NCBI RefSeq assembly: GCF_900110965.1
Contig: NZ_FOFO01000008.1
Coordinates: forward strand, 1 to 64,000
DNA: 64,000 nucleotides
Reading direction: 5' to 3'
Source of the DNA: Ectothiorhodospira magna
GTDB lineage: Bacteria; Pseudomonadota; Gammaproteobacteria; Ectothiorhodospirales; Ectothiorhodospiraceae
Shown here: in pieces, positions 1 to 7,431 of the stretch
Layout of the letters: the number at the start of each line of letters is the position of its first letter
How positions within the stretch are numbered: the stretch's first letter is position 1
Program-made: the position numbers and the translations under genes
Notes under the pieces: model-generated
The model's input: the letters and a program-made list of their open reading frames with translations, nothing else
The model's database searches: none
Told to the model about the DNA's origin: nothing

Positions 1-444
1 CTTTTCAGTGTGCCCTCGACCTTCCGGTGCACCCTGGCCCTGATCGGTCCAAGCTTGGGCACCTTGATCCAGTCGTCGCCGGCCTTGACGCCGACGCAGT
101 GATAGCTGGACTGTTTGCCCCGCTTGCTCTTGAAGCGCGGATAGCCGGCCTTCTGCTGGGGATCGAAGAAGCATTGGAAGGCATGATCCAGGTTCAGGCA
201 CGCCTGCTGGAGGGCCATGGAATCCGCGTCTTTGAGCCAGCCATACTTGCGCGATTTCTTGGCGACTGGCAACAGCTTCTTGATGTCGTGTTTGGCGCTC
301 AACGACTGGCCGTGGTATTGGTAGCGATGAGATATGATGCGAAGGCCGGTGTTATAGACAAAGCGCACCGCGCCGAACTGGTAGTTCAGAAATGCCGCCT
401 GTTCGGTCGTGGGGTAGATGCGTAATCTTTGTGGCCTTCAGCAT
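1..444 (-). pseudogene. tnpB: TnpB (IS200/IS605 OrfB) N-terminal part, frameshifted and cut by the window edge
   Basis: Read on the reverse strand this encodes the N-terminal region of an IS200/IS605 TnpB, the RNA-guided nuclease ancestor of Cas12. The series begins with ATG at 444 (MLKATKI) and continues in another frame as RIYPTTEQAAFLNYQFGAV, then 'VYNTGLR', 'KYGWLKDADSMALQQACLNL' and 'YPRFKSKRG', all typical of the family. One extra A near 422 separates the first seven codons from the rest, so the start and body are out of frame. The C-terminal catalytic part lies outside the window. A divergent tnpA stub lies upstream at 501. The frameshift suggests decay, unless it is a sequencing error. 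Confidence 0.8.
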
Positions 445-500
445 ATCAGTGCTCACTGCTACAATAGCCATAGATTAATAGCTATAACGGGGGATTTCAA

Positions 501-587
501 GTGAGTGCGGATGCAGTCTACCGACGAGGGCGGCACAGCGTCACAACGTTGAAAGCCTATGTTCAGGGGCAGAAGACACAAAAATAG
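501..587 (+). pseudogene. tnpA: IS200/IS605 TnpA 5' stub (28 codons)
   Basis: A GTG at 501 with GGGGGA six bases upstream opens a 28-codon frame beginning VSADAVYRRGRHSVTTLKAY. This resembles the N-terminus of IS200-type Y1 transposases. The frame then runs into VQGQKTQK and stops at 587, at the foot of the hicAB terminator hairpin. The catalytic HUH motif and tyrosine are missing. The divergent arrangement with the tnpB part at 1-444 is the classic IS605 layout, which supports the call, but the match is short. Confidence 0.5.
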
Positions 588-604
588 GGCCGCTTGCGCG
601 GCCC
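580..604 (-). terminator. Rho-independent terminator of hicAB
   Basis: On the reverse strand, a perfect 7-bp GC stem (GGGCCGC/GCGGCCC, loop GCAA, 587-604) is followed at once by TATTTTTG. It lies about 90 bases past the hicB stop and is oriented to end hicAB transcripts. Confidence 0.7.
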
Positions 605-694
605 CCGCTGACCTCCCCGCCCGAGTGGGCGAGGGTTCACGCGGTTTTTTGCTGAGTATCCTTTAGTCCTGCCTCAGTCGGGGGTAGTTGACCG

Positions 695-1018
695 TTAACC
701 AGCCAGTTTGGCGCTGGCCAGGCGATTGAGGCTCACGCCCTGCTCTGCTGCCATCAACACAAGCTGTCGGTGCAGCTCAGGCGGTATGCGCACCCGAAAC
801 TCACCGCTATAACGCCGCTCTGCCAAAGGCTCTGGTACCGGTTCACCGTTTGCCTTAAGGTCTGCGACCACCTCGGCAACCATGCGCCTTACACCGCTCA
901 GTGCCGCCTCAGGCGTCTCTGCCAGCCAGCTCAGTGAAGGGAACTCCACACACAAGCCCACATGTTCTGCATCCTCAGGCGACCACGTCACCCGATAGGT
1001 GTAATGATCCAAACTCAT
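695..1018 (-). CDS. hicB: HicB family antitoxin
   Basis: This 107-residue protein has the HicB layout. An N-terminal degenerate RNase H-like fold (residues 1-60, 'YRVTWSPEDAEHVGLCVEFP', 'TPEAALSGVRRMV') is followed by a C-terminal ribbon-helix-helix segment (about 72-107, 'GEFRVRIPPELHRQLVLMAA'). It should neutralise the HicA mRNA interferase and bind the operon's own operator. Its ATG overlaps the hicA stop by four bases (ATGA), so the pair is translationally coupled, with the toxin gene first as in most hicAB loci. The pair sits among decayed mobile elements, a usual setting for type II toxin-antitoxin systems. Confidence 0.88.
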   Translation of the reverse strand: MSLDHYTYRVTWSPEDAEHVGLCVEFPSLSWLAETPEAALSGVRRMVAEVVADLKANGEPVPEPLAERRYSGEFRVRIPPELHRQLVLMAAEQGVSLNRLASAKLAG

Positions 1019-1281
1019 CTGTGATCCTCCAGTTTGTCGATCGCCTTCAGTACCTGCCGTACCTGATACGCCTTGGCTTTACCGCCGGCATCCTGGATGT
1101 TGACACGCGGATCACCCGGCCAGGGCGTCTTGAATATCAGATGGCTAGTACCCGATTGGCGCGGCTCGCCAAAATAGGTCATGCAGACCTTGCGTAAATC
1201 GGCAAAACGAACGTTGGCCGGCTCTCTTCGTAGCCGTTCGAGTATCTTTTCGATGGATGCCATTTCTCGGAATGGTTCCAT
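1015..1281 (-). CDS. hicA: HicA family mRNA interferase toxin
   Basis: This 88-residue protein matches HicA toxins, small double-stranded-RNA-binding-fold ribonucleases that cleave mRNA. The family's histidine lies in 'SGTSHLIF', so the toxin looks active; 'YQVRQVLKAI' forms the C-terminal helix. The ATG at 1281 has AAGG eight bases upstream and sits inside an 18-bp inverted repeat. A second ATG at 1263 (MASIEKIL) would give an 82-residue product closer to the usual HicA start, but it lacks a well-spaced ribosome site. The downstream hicB overlaps by four bases. Confidence 0.85.
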   Translation of the reverse strand: MEPFREMASIEKILERLRREPANVRFADLRKVCMTYFGEPRQSGTSHLIFKTPWPGDPRVNIQDAGGKAKAYQVRQVLKAIDKLEDHR

Positions 1282-1291
1282 TATTGGAACC
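1274..1291. promoter_or_regulatory. Inverted repeat, probable hicAB operator
   Basis: GGTTCC and GGAACC face each other across a 6-base spacer and overlap the first hicA start codon. HicB ribbon-helix-helix domains bind palindromes of this size near their promoters. Binding here is inferred from position only. Confidence 0.5.
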
Positions 1292-1385
1292 TTATGTCAA
1301 CCCCTCCCCTATCCCTTGGTTTGCTTGGTTTGCTCGTTTATCTGGGCGCTCGCTCTGGCTGGCTTCAGTCGTCCCATGGTTTTAG

Positions 1386-2516
1386 TTAGCCAACAGCCTG
1401 CACCACCACCTGCCGCTCAAACACCCGCCGGGCCGCCCCCATTCCGCGCAGAAACTTCGCCTGGCGGCAGGCTGCATGTTCCAGCAGTTTCGCCGGCTTG
1501 CCCACGGCATGGCCGAATGCCTGCAGCAGACAGTTACCATGAGCAATGAAAGCCTCTGCATCCATGCCCAGACGATCCAGCAATTTAGGCGTCTGCTCCG
1601 GCATGTATCCGCGTTTGGTGGGATGCACACACCGGCCCAGTGTCTCCACCAGTTCCAGATAATCCCCCCAGGCAAACGGCACCGCCCAGGACTCCTGCCC
1701 GGTGGCATCAAAGGGCATCAGGGGTGCCATAGCAAGAGACGCCAACTTGTGCTCACAGCGCAACCCATCGCGCCAGTGCGGAATATTGGCCCCAGCCTCC
1801 TTGGGCGCCATGGCCTTGTCCCCCTGGACCGGAGGCTTGACCAATGCCGCCTGCATTCGAGTCTCGGCCTTGTCCGGACACAAACGCGCCTCCACGCTGG
1901 TGTATTCGCTGGTTTCCGGAGTATTGGCAATCCCGGCCCGGATGGGATTGAGGTCCACATAGGCCATGGCACTCAAAATGGCCTGCTCATCCAGCAAGGC
2001 TTGGCTCTTGAAGCGCCCTTCCCAGAACCGACCCCGAACCCCGTCCTCGGCATTGGCCTTGCGGGCAATGGTCTCGTTGAGCACCCGCATGAACCAGGAC
2101 AGATCCGCCAGCCGGGAGCGATAGATACCCGCCCACTCCTGAACCTGAGCCAGTTCAGCATCGTGGAGGGTATCCCGTTTCTGTGGGTCCAGATACCGCT
2201 GTACCGCCAGAGGCCCGGAGAACACGCCAGTCCAGCGGCGCAACACCGCCTCATCCGACCAGCCCTGAGCGCGGCTCTGATCGATTCGCAGCACGATGTG
2301 ATAGTGGTTGCTCATCACCGCGTAGGCGGCCACGTCAATGGCAAAAACGCCACACAACTGCCGAATCCGGGCCTCGATCCAGCCCCGACGATGGTCGAAG
2401 TTCTGGCCGGTGTGGTGGTCCTGTCCACAGAGGAAAGCGCGGCGGACACAGCGCGACACCACGTGGTACCAGGGCGTGTCGGTGACGGACACCAGTTCTG
2501 AGCGGGGGCGTGTCAT
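1386..2516 (-). CDS. REP-associated tyrosine transposase (RAYT, Y1/HUH type)
   Basis: This 376-residue protein belongs to the single-copy TnpA-like transposases called RAYTs. It carries 'WYHVVSRCVRRAFLCG' near the N-terminus, the HUH metal motif H71-Y72-H73 in 'MSNHYHIVL', and a likely catalytic tyrosine Y186 in 'AYVDLNPIRAG'. The C-terminal 170 residues form the extension common in these proteins. Enzymes of this family nick and join single-stranded DNA at palindromic repeats. Three copies of a short repeat lie immediately upstream (2541-2663), consistent with a RAYT and its substrate. The frame is intact and long, so the protein may be functional. Confidence 0.85.
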   Translation of the reverse strand: MTRPRSELVSVTDTPWYHVVSRCVRRAFLCGQDHHTGQNFDHRRGWIEARIRQLCGVFAIDVAAYAVMSNHYHIVLRIDQSRAQGWSDEAVLRRWTGVFSGPLAVQRYLDPQKRDTLHDAELAQVQEWAGIYRSRLADLSWFMRVLNETIARKANAEDGVRGRFWEGRFKSQALLDEQAILSAMAYVDLNPIRAGIANTPETSEYTSVEARLCPDKAETRMQAALVKPPVQGDKAMAPKEAGANIPHWRDGLRCEHKLASLAMAPLMPFDATGQESWAVPFAWGDYLELVETLGRCVHPTKRGYMPEQTPKLLDRLGMDAEAFIAHGNCLLQAFGHAVGKPAKLLEHAACRQAKFLRGMGAARRVFERQVVVQAVG

Positions 2517-2540
2517 GGGGCCAGTGTCTCAGAGAGGGCC

Positions 2541-2663
2541 GGGAGGGTCAATGAAAAATGGGTGTCCTTTACCCTCCACTTTACCTCTTCCCTTGGGAGG
2601 GTCAATGAAAAATGGGTGTCCTTTACCTCTTCTGTGAAAAATGGGTGTCCTTTACCTCTTCTG
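2541..2663 (+). repeat. Three tandem-like copies of a RAYT-associated repeat
   Basis: The core AAAAATGGGTGTCCTTTAC occurs at about 2554-2572, 2608-2626 and 2637-2655. The first two copies share the longer lead GGGAGGGTCAATG, and copies two and three share the tail CTCTTCTG. They sit directly upstream of the RAYT start. Looser relatives occur at 5694-5721 and 6268-6290. Confidence 0.75.
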
Positions 2664-2665
2664 GT

Positions 2666-3088
2666 CAGTACAAAAAGGGCTTGAACCGCAGCATCCTCGA
2701 TGCCGCTGGCGGGGCCTTCCATCAATTGCTCAGGTATAAAGCGGAAGAGGCTGGGACCTGGGCGATGGAGGCTCCGACGCGGCATCTCAAGCCCTCGCAG
2801 ACCTGTCAGACCTGGGCGATGGAGGCTCCGACGCGGCATCTCAAGCCCTCGCAGACCTGTCACGCCTGCGGGCGGCAGGAGAAGAAGCCGCTCGGCCAGC
2901 GGCGTCATGAGTGCCCCTGTGGCGCGTCCTGCTCGCGGGACGAAAACGCCGCTCGGGTCTTGATGAACTGGGCCAAGCAGCAGTTATCCGGTCGGGAACC
3001 TGGCCGATGCGTGGAGGGCGGTAAGACCGAATCATCCCCGGATGATCCGGCACGCCCCGTGAAGCGCGAAACTCACGCCATAGCCTGA
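2666..3088 (+). pseudogene. tnpB: TnpB C-terminal fragment with an internal duplication
   Basis: An open stretch encodes only the C-terminal part of an IS200/IS605 TnpB. It begins near 'KKGLNRSILDAAGGAFHQLL', passes a four-cysteine zinc ribbon (CHACG ... CPCG) and reaches 'SRDENAARVLMNWAKQQL', which holds the last RuvC-like aspartate. The N-terminal two-thirds are missing; homology begins right after the RAYT-type repeats. Eighteen residues just before the zinc ribbon are exactly duplicated in frame. The right end of the element follows at 3068-3110. It cannot encode a working nuclease. Confidence 0.82.
2755..2862 (+). repeat. Exact 54-bp tandem duplication within the tnpB fragment
   Basis: Bases 2755-2808 and 2809-2862 are identical. 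They add 18 codons in frame (TWAMEAPTRHLKPSQTCQ unit) immediately before the zinc-ribbon CxxC. Confidence 0.95.
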
Positions 3089-3110
3089 AAGGCTTGGCGG
3101 GAGTAGTTCA
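3068..3110 (+). mobile_element. IS200/IS605 right end
   Basis: GAAACTCACGCC leads into a 9-bp hairpin with one bulged T (CGCCA-T-AGCC / GGCTTGGCG) and closes with GGGAGTAGTTCA. This resembles the right ends of IS605-group elements. The element stops exactly at the stop codon of the stress-protein gene on the other strand. Confidence 0.65.
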
Positions 3111-3959
3111 TCGCAGGATGATCAACGGAATCGGCGACCGCATGATCATGTTGGTGGTGGTGCTGCCCACAAACCAGCGCCGCAGCCGGGAGTGGCCGTA
3201 GGCCCCCATGGCCAGCAGATGGATGTCGTGTTCCTGGCGGTAGGCGCAGACCACTTCCGTCACATCACCGGTGCGGATCTGCCCGCGCACATCGAAGCCA
3301 TTTTGAGCCAGCATGCCGCGGGCGTTGTCCAGGCGTGAGCGGTTTTCCTGATTGTCGTCGCCCACCATCAGAATATGGGCCTCCAGTCCCTTGAGCAGGG
3401 GGCTCTCGGAGACTTTTTCCACCACGGTATGCGCCGTGGCGCTGCCATCGTAGGCGATCAGGAAACGCTCCGGCTCCCGGTATTCCAGAGGGGCCACCAG
3501 CACGCCGCGCTTCAGGGTTCGGATGATGCTCTCCAGGTGGCTCCCCACATGCTGTTTGAGCATGTCCCCATCCTTGCCCTGCTTGCCTACCACGACCAGA
3601 CGAGCCTCCTCCTGGATATTGTCCAGGGCCGCGGTGACGCCATCATTGCGCAGCAGGCTGCCGGGGTCGGCGACGCCATGGGCGCGAACCCGTTCCAGCG
3701 CATCGGACAGGATGGCGCGCCCCTGTTCCCGCAGCAGCTTGCCGCGCTGCTCCTCGGCCTCCACCATCTGTTCCAGCAGGGCCTCCCGACTCCCCAGGCT
3801 GAGGTTGCCGCTCAGGTCCCGCTTGGCGTCCGCATGAGGGTTGTGGATCACATGCAGCAGGGTGAGTGGCGAGTTCATGCGCCGGCTCGCCCAGGCGGCG
3901 TAATCACATACGGACAACGACGAGCGCGAGCCATCGATACAGGCAATGACCTTGTTCAT
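3108..3959 (-). CDS. Tandem-domain universal stress protein
   Basis: The protein has 283 residues from ATG 3959, which follows GGAGG by eight bases. A longer upstream frame overlaps sulP and is not used. It has two UspA domains: residues 1-150 ('VIACIDGSRSSLSVCDYAA') and 160-283. The second carries an ATP-binding pattern, 'GAYGHSRLRRWFVGST'. The first has 'VVGKQGKDGDML...GSHLESI'. These cytoplasmic proteins respond to stress and often sit next to SulP transporters. It lies 19 bases downstream of sulP, so the two form an operon. Its TGA stop falls inside the IS right end, so the natural stop was probably replaced, although the protein still ends in the family-typical 'PIPLIILR'. Confidence 0.88.
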   Translation of the reverse strand: MNKVIACIDGSRSSLSVCDYAAWASRRMNSPLTLLHVIHNPHADAKRDLSGNLSLGSREALLEQMVEAEEQRGKLLREQGRAILSDALERVRAHGVADPGSLLRNDGVTAALDNIQEEARLVVVGKQGKDGDMLKQHVGSHLESIIRTLKRGVLVAPLEYREPERFLIAYDGSATAHTVVEKVSESPLLKGLEAHILMVGDDNQENRSRLDNARGMLAQNGFDVRGQIRTGDVTEVVCAYRQEHDIHLLAMGAYGHSRLRRWFVGSTTTNMIMRSPIPLIILR

Positions 3960-3978
3960 AGGGGCATCCTCCAGCAGG

Positions 3979-5472
3979 TTAGTGGCCCATGAGCCGGTCA
4001 GCGGCATCGGCCTTGTCGTGTGCGGCGTGACGGTCGACGATGGTGGCGGTGGCCTCATTCATGCCAATGATCTCCACCTCGACACCCTCACGGCGGAAGT
4101 TGATGACCACGCGGTCAAGGGCGGCCACGGAACTGATGTCCCAAAAATGTGCACGGGACAGATCGATGGTCACCTTATCCAGATCCTCCCGGAAATTGAA
4201 CGCTTGCATGAACTTCTCCGTGGAGGCGAAGAAGACCTGCCCATACACGCGATAGGTGCGGTGCAGGGTGTGTTCATCCGGGCGGGTGTCGGTGTCGGCG
4301 CCCACGAACATGAACTGGCTGACCTTGTTGGCGAAGAACAGGGCTGCCAGCAACACGCCCGACAGCACGCCCAGAGCCAGGTTGTGGGTGAACACGGTGA
4401 CCGCCACGGTGGTGATCATGACGATGTTGGTGCTCAGCGGGTGGCGCTTCATGTTCTTGATGGAGGTCCAGCTGAAGGTGCCGATGGACACCATGATCAT
4501 CACCGCCACCAGCGCGGCCATGGGGATGATGCCCAGGATTGGGCTGAGAAAGACCACCATGATGAGCAGATAGATGCCCGCCATGAAGGTGGATAATCGC
4601 CCCCGGCCACCGGATTTGATGTTGATGACCGATTGCCCGATCATCGCGCAGCCCGCCATGCCGCCGAAGCTGCCGGCAACGATATTCGAGATGCCCTGGC
4701 CCTTGCACTCGCGGTTCTTGTCGGTGCGGGTGTCGGTGAGGTCATCGACGATGTTCTGGGTCATCATGGATTCCAGCAGGCCCACCACGGTCAGTGCCAG
4801 GGCGTAGGGCAGGATGATCCACAGGGTTTCCAGGTTCAGCGGGATGTCCGGCCAGAGGAAGACGGGCAGGGTGTCGGGCAGTTCGCCCATGTCGCTGACG
4901 GTGCGGATGTCCAGATTCAGCAGCCAGGCCAGCAGGGTGAGTACCACAATGGTCACCAGGGGCGAGGGGATGGAACGGGTCAGGTAGGGGAACAGATAGA
5001 TGATGGCCAGCCCCAGGGCAGTCATGGCGTAAACATGCCAGGTGACGCCGGTGAGTTCGGGGAGTTGCGCCAGGAAGATCATGATGGCCAGTGCGTTGAC
5101 GAATCCTGTCATCACCGAGTTGGAGATGAAGCGCATGTAGCGCCCCACCTGCAGATAGCCTGCGATGATCTGCAGTATGCCAGTCAATATGGTAGCGGCC
5201 AGCAGGTATTCCAGCCCATGTTCCTTCACCAGGGTGATCATGAGCAGGGCCATGGCTGCGGTGGCCGCCGAGATCATGCCGGGTCGGCCGCCGGTGAAAG
5301 CGATGACCACCGCGATGCAGAACGAGGCGTACAGACCCACCTTGGGGTCCACGCCGGCGATGATCGAAAAGGCAATGGCTTCCGGGATCAGGGCCAGGGC
5401 AACCACCAGGCCAGAGAGCATGTCACTGCGTATATTGGAAAACCATTCCTGCTTGATGCGGGTGAGGTTCAT
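3979..5472 (-). CDS. SulP family anion permease with STAS domain
   Basis: This 497-residue inner-membrane transporter starts at an ATG preceded by AGGA. '[33 protein letters not shown]' (about 18-50) is the SulP signature region, followed by 10-12 hydrophobic segments to about residue 385. A cytoplasmic STAS domain occupies roughly 400-480 ('[17 protein letters not shown]', '[20 protein letters not shown]'). SulP proteins carry sulfate, bicarbonate or other anions with H+ or Na+; the substrate cannot be read from the sequence. The co-transcribed stress protein and the SbtA-like permease elsewhere in the window make bicarbonate a fair guess. Confidence 0.9.
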   Translation of the reverse strand: MNLTRIKQEWFSNIRSDMLSGLVVALALIPEAIAFSIIAGVDPKVGLYASFCIAVVIAFTGGRPGMISAATAAMALLMITLVKEHGLEYLLAATILTGILQIIAGYLQVGRYMRFISNSVMTGFVNALAIMIFLAQLPELTGVTWHVYAMTALGLAIIYLFPYLTRSIPSPLVTIVVLTLLAWLLNLDIRTVSDMGELPDTLPVFLWPDIPLNLETLWIILPYALALTVVGLLESMMTQNIVDDLTDTRTDKNRECKGQGISNIVAGSFGGMAGCAMIGQSVINIKSGGRGRLSTFMAGIYLLIMVVFLSPILGIIPMAALVAVMIMVSIGTFSWTSIKNMKRHPLSTNIVMITTVAVTVFTHNLALGVLSGVLLAALFFANKVSQFMFVGADTDTRPDEHTLHRTYRVYGQVFFASTEKFMQAFNFREDLDKVTIDLSRAHFWDISSVAALDRVVINFRREGVEVEIIGMNEATATIVDRHAAHDKADAADRLMGH

Positions 5473-5779
5473 GGATGATGTCCTGTCATTACGAATTCGT
5501 TGTCGGCCTGGCCCGGATCATTGCCAAATGACGTCACGCGGCCCCGTCTGTGATGATTGGGGCCGTGAAGTACGCGGCTGAAACGGTTTTGCAAGGGCGT
5601 TTCTTCGGGGGGGGGGGGGCGTTGCCCAAGCGTAGCCGGAATCCTGGGGATCCTGTGTTCCAGCGATGATCCTCAGGGAATGCCGTGGGGAGGCCAATGA
5701 AAAAGGGGCAGTAGTCTACACTGCGGGCAGGGCCTTGGCCAGCTTGTCAAGCCTTGCAATCGGGTGAGTGAGGCCTGAT
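5473..5779. other. Intergenic region with a 13-G tract and a RAYT-type repeat relic
   Basis: No gene is seen here. The sulP promoter must lie in this stretch, but no clear -35/-10 pair stands out. A run of 13 G occupies 5607-5619. At 5694-5721 is CAATGAAAAAGGGGCAGTAG, related in style to the repeats by the RAYT gene. The tnpB relic follows. Confidence 0.7.
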
Positions 5780-5800
5780 TTTGGTCCCGCTCACTGAAAC

Positions 5801-6088
5801 GTGGGGAAGCTGGACTACAAGGCCAAGGAGCAGGGCAAGCATCTGGTCAAGATCGACCCGTGGTTTGCCAGCTCCAGGACCTGCCATGTCTGCCAGCACA
5901 AGGGGGACGCCATGCCGTTGAACGTCCGGTCGTGGGCGTGCCCGGCCTGCCACACACAGCATGACCGAGATATCAACGCGGCGCTGAACATCAAGCATCA
6001 AGGCATAGTGAAGTTGAAGGCGGAAGGGCTGTCCGTCTCTGCCCATGGAGGCTTGCGTAAGCCCGGCACATCGCCGGCTGCTGCCTGA
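5801..6088 (+). pseudogene. tnpB: TnpB C-terminal fragment
   Basis: About 95 codons encode the end of an IS200/IS605 TnpB: 'YKAKEQGKHLVKIDPWFASS', then the zinc ribbon CHVC ... CPAC and 'HDRDINAALNIKHQG' with the last RuvC-like aspartate, then the typical tail 'GLRKPGTSPAAA'. The GTG at 5801 is only the first possible start; the N-terminal ~300 residues are gone. The fragment belongs to a different subtype from the one at 2666, judging from sequence and right end. Confidence 0.82.
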
Positions 6089-6095
6089 GAAGTGG

Positions 6096-6142
6096 GAAGC
6101 CTCGCCCGTGGCGCGTCAGCGCTTAGGGCGGGGAGCAGTCAC
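6096..6142 (+). mobile_element. IS200/IS605 right end
   Basis: GAAGCCTCGCCC, an intervening loop, then GGGCGGGGAGCAGTCAC gives the hairpin and terminal sequence expected at the right end of IS605-group elements, directly after the tnpB fragment. Confidence 0.6.
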
Positions 6143-6267
6143 CACAGCGAGTTGACGGGACAGTTTGGCAGCATGCCCGCTCTGGATACCCACCTTGGAC
6201 CCAGTCTCGAAGAATTTTCGAAGGCCTTTGTGCTGGAAGCTCTTGATCACGCCCCTGGATGAAAAGT

Positions 6268-6290
6268 TGAAAAGTGGGCATCCTTTATTC
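6268..6290 (+). repeat. Diverged copy of the RAYT-type repeat
   Basis: TGAAAAGTGGGCATCCTTTA differs by a few bases from the core repeated at 2541-2663. It lies 62 bases before the pilE start. Confidence 0.5.
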
Positions 6291-6351
6291 TTTAATCATT
6301 TGTCCCTCAGTCCACCCGCACTCCCTTCCAACCAAGACGGTGATTTATCCC

Positions 6352-6726
6352 ATGCGCAGAATCGGTTATAGATCGAATGGCTTCACCTTGATCGAGGTGA
6401 TGATCGTCGTCGTCATCATTGGCATTCTTGCTGCCATTGCCTATCCTTCATACCTTCGCTATATCGAGCGCTCTCACATTTCCGAAGGCAGGGCCGCATT
6501 GCTACAGGCGGCACAATGGATGGAACGCCGGTACACCCAGGACAACCGCTACCCCGCTGACACAGACTTTCCAGCGCATTTCAACAACGACTACTACACG
6601 GTTGCCGCCGTAACCACTGCATCCACATACACCCTGACTGCCACCGCCAAAAAGGCCGGCACAAGGTGCACCGAGATGACCATCAACCAGACCGGTGTCA
6701 CCACCCCCAGTGACTGCTGGGATTGA
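6352..6726 (+). CDS. pilE: Type IV pilin, PilE-like minor pilin
   Basis: The protein has 124 residues from ATG 6352; the frame is open further upstream, but this start gives the expected 10-residue leader. The class III signal '[20 protein letters not shown]' has the PilD cleavage glycine and Glu5. Then come '[20 protein letters not shown]' and '[16 protein letters not shown]', characteristic of the PilE minor pilin rather than major PilA. Two cysteines near the C-terminus (GTRC ... SDCW) would close the D-loop. It leads the pilEVWXY1 series, whose products prime pilus assembly at the inner membrane. A 14-bp hairpin separates it from pilV. Confidence 0.88.
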   Translation: MRRIGYRSNGFTLIEVMIVVVIIGILAAIAYPSYLRYIERSHISEGRAALLQAAQWMERRYTQDNRYPADTDFPAHFNNDYYTVAAVTTASTYTLTATAKKAGTRCTEMTINQTGVTTPSDCWD

Positions 6727-6812
6727 GAGGGCATGCCCATCGGCGAATATGGGTCGAAAAATCTTCCAGTCCTCCCGGTTTGGTCTACACTCGTTGGAAC
6801 GAAAAACTTTTT

Positions 6813-6849
6813 AGCACTGCCGGTGGCGCACTCATCCACCGGCAGTGCT
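6813..6849 (+). terminator. Perfect 14-bp hairpin between pilE and pilV
   Basis: AGCACTGCCGGTGG pairs fully with CCACCGGCAGTGCT across a 9-base loop. No U-run follows on the forward strand (GGATGG), so it may act as a partial terminator or mRNA-stabilising element protecting the pilE message. It covers a possible GTG start of pilV at 6845. Confidence 0.5.
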
Positions 6850-6874
6850 GGATGGTGCGATAAGGACCAACGTC

Positions 6875-7402
6875 TTGAATCGGAAAATATTTCACCGTTT
6901 CGGCCCCTCCCTTAGCCAGCGCGGCGTGACGCTGCTGGAGGTGCTGATTGCCCTGGTGGTGCTGTCCATCGGCCTGCTGGGATTGGCGGCCCTGCAGGCA
7001 ACCGCTCTGCAGCATAACCATAACGCCGCGGTGCGATCCCAGGCCACCAACCTGTCCTATGACATCCTCGACCGCATGCGCGCCAACCGCGCTGCCGCCC
7101 TGGCCGGAGCCTATGCAATGACCCTGGATACCGGTCTTGTTTGCAATCCTGCCCTGAATCCTTCCGCCGGTACCCTGGCCCAGCGGGATCTGGCCCAATG
7201 GCAGAATCAGGTGGCCTGTCAACTGGCCGCCGGCGCTGCGGCAATCTCTCCGGTGACGAATAACACCGTGACCATCACCCTCTGCTGGCGTCAGCGCCTG
7301 TCCGACGAGGCGGTGGCAGAGGAGGTGGACGAGGATGCCCAACCGGATCAGGCCTGCAGTGATCAGGGCCTGATCAGCTTTGTGTACAGCACCCGGCTTT
7401 AG
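6875..7402 (+). CDS. pilV: Type IV pilus modification protein PilV
   Basis: The protein has 175 residues from a TTG at 6875, chosen because AAGGA lies eight bases upstream; an alternative GTG at 6845 is buried in a hairpin. The leader 'SLSQRG|VTLLEVLIALVVLS' has the prepilin glycine and Glu5. 'IGLLGLAALQATALQHNHNAAVRSQATNLSYDILDRMRANR' is the conserved PilV region. Four cysteines lie in the C-terminal half, which should form the globular head. It is a minor pilin of the tip-priming complex with PilW, PilX and PilY1. Confidence 0.88.
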   Translation: MNRKIFHRFGPSLSQRGVTLLEVLIALVVLSIGLLGLAALQATALQHNHNAAVRSQATNLSYDILDRMRANRAAALAGAYAMTLDTGLVCNPALNPSAGTLAQRDLAQWQNQVACQLAAGAAAISPVTNNTVTITLCWRQRLSDEAVAEEVDEDAQPDQACSDQGLISFVYSTRL

Positions 7403-7431
7403 CCGGTGTGATCGAATACCCCGGAGGGGTC

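Noticed and set aside
27-425. Open forward frame of 132 codons
   Set aside because: It is the antisense shadow of the tnpB fragment, whose reverse-strand translation is clearly TnpB.
1290-1305. TTGACA as the -35 box of hicAB
   Set aside because: It lies only about 15 bases before ATG 1281 and no good -10 is found 17 bases on.
2541-2663. Possible CRISPR array
   Set aside because: Only three copies with unequal spacing (54 then about 30 bases) and no cas genes; fits a RAYT-associated repeat better.
5607-5619. G-tract as a coding phase-variation switch
   Set aside because: It is intergenic; no reading frame crosses it that would join into sulP or the tnpB fragment. Only a promoter-spacing effect remains possible.
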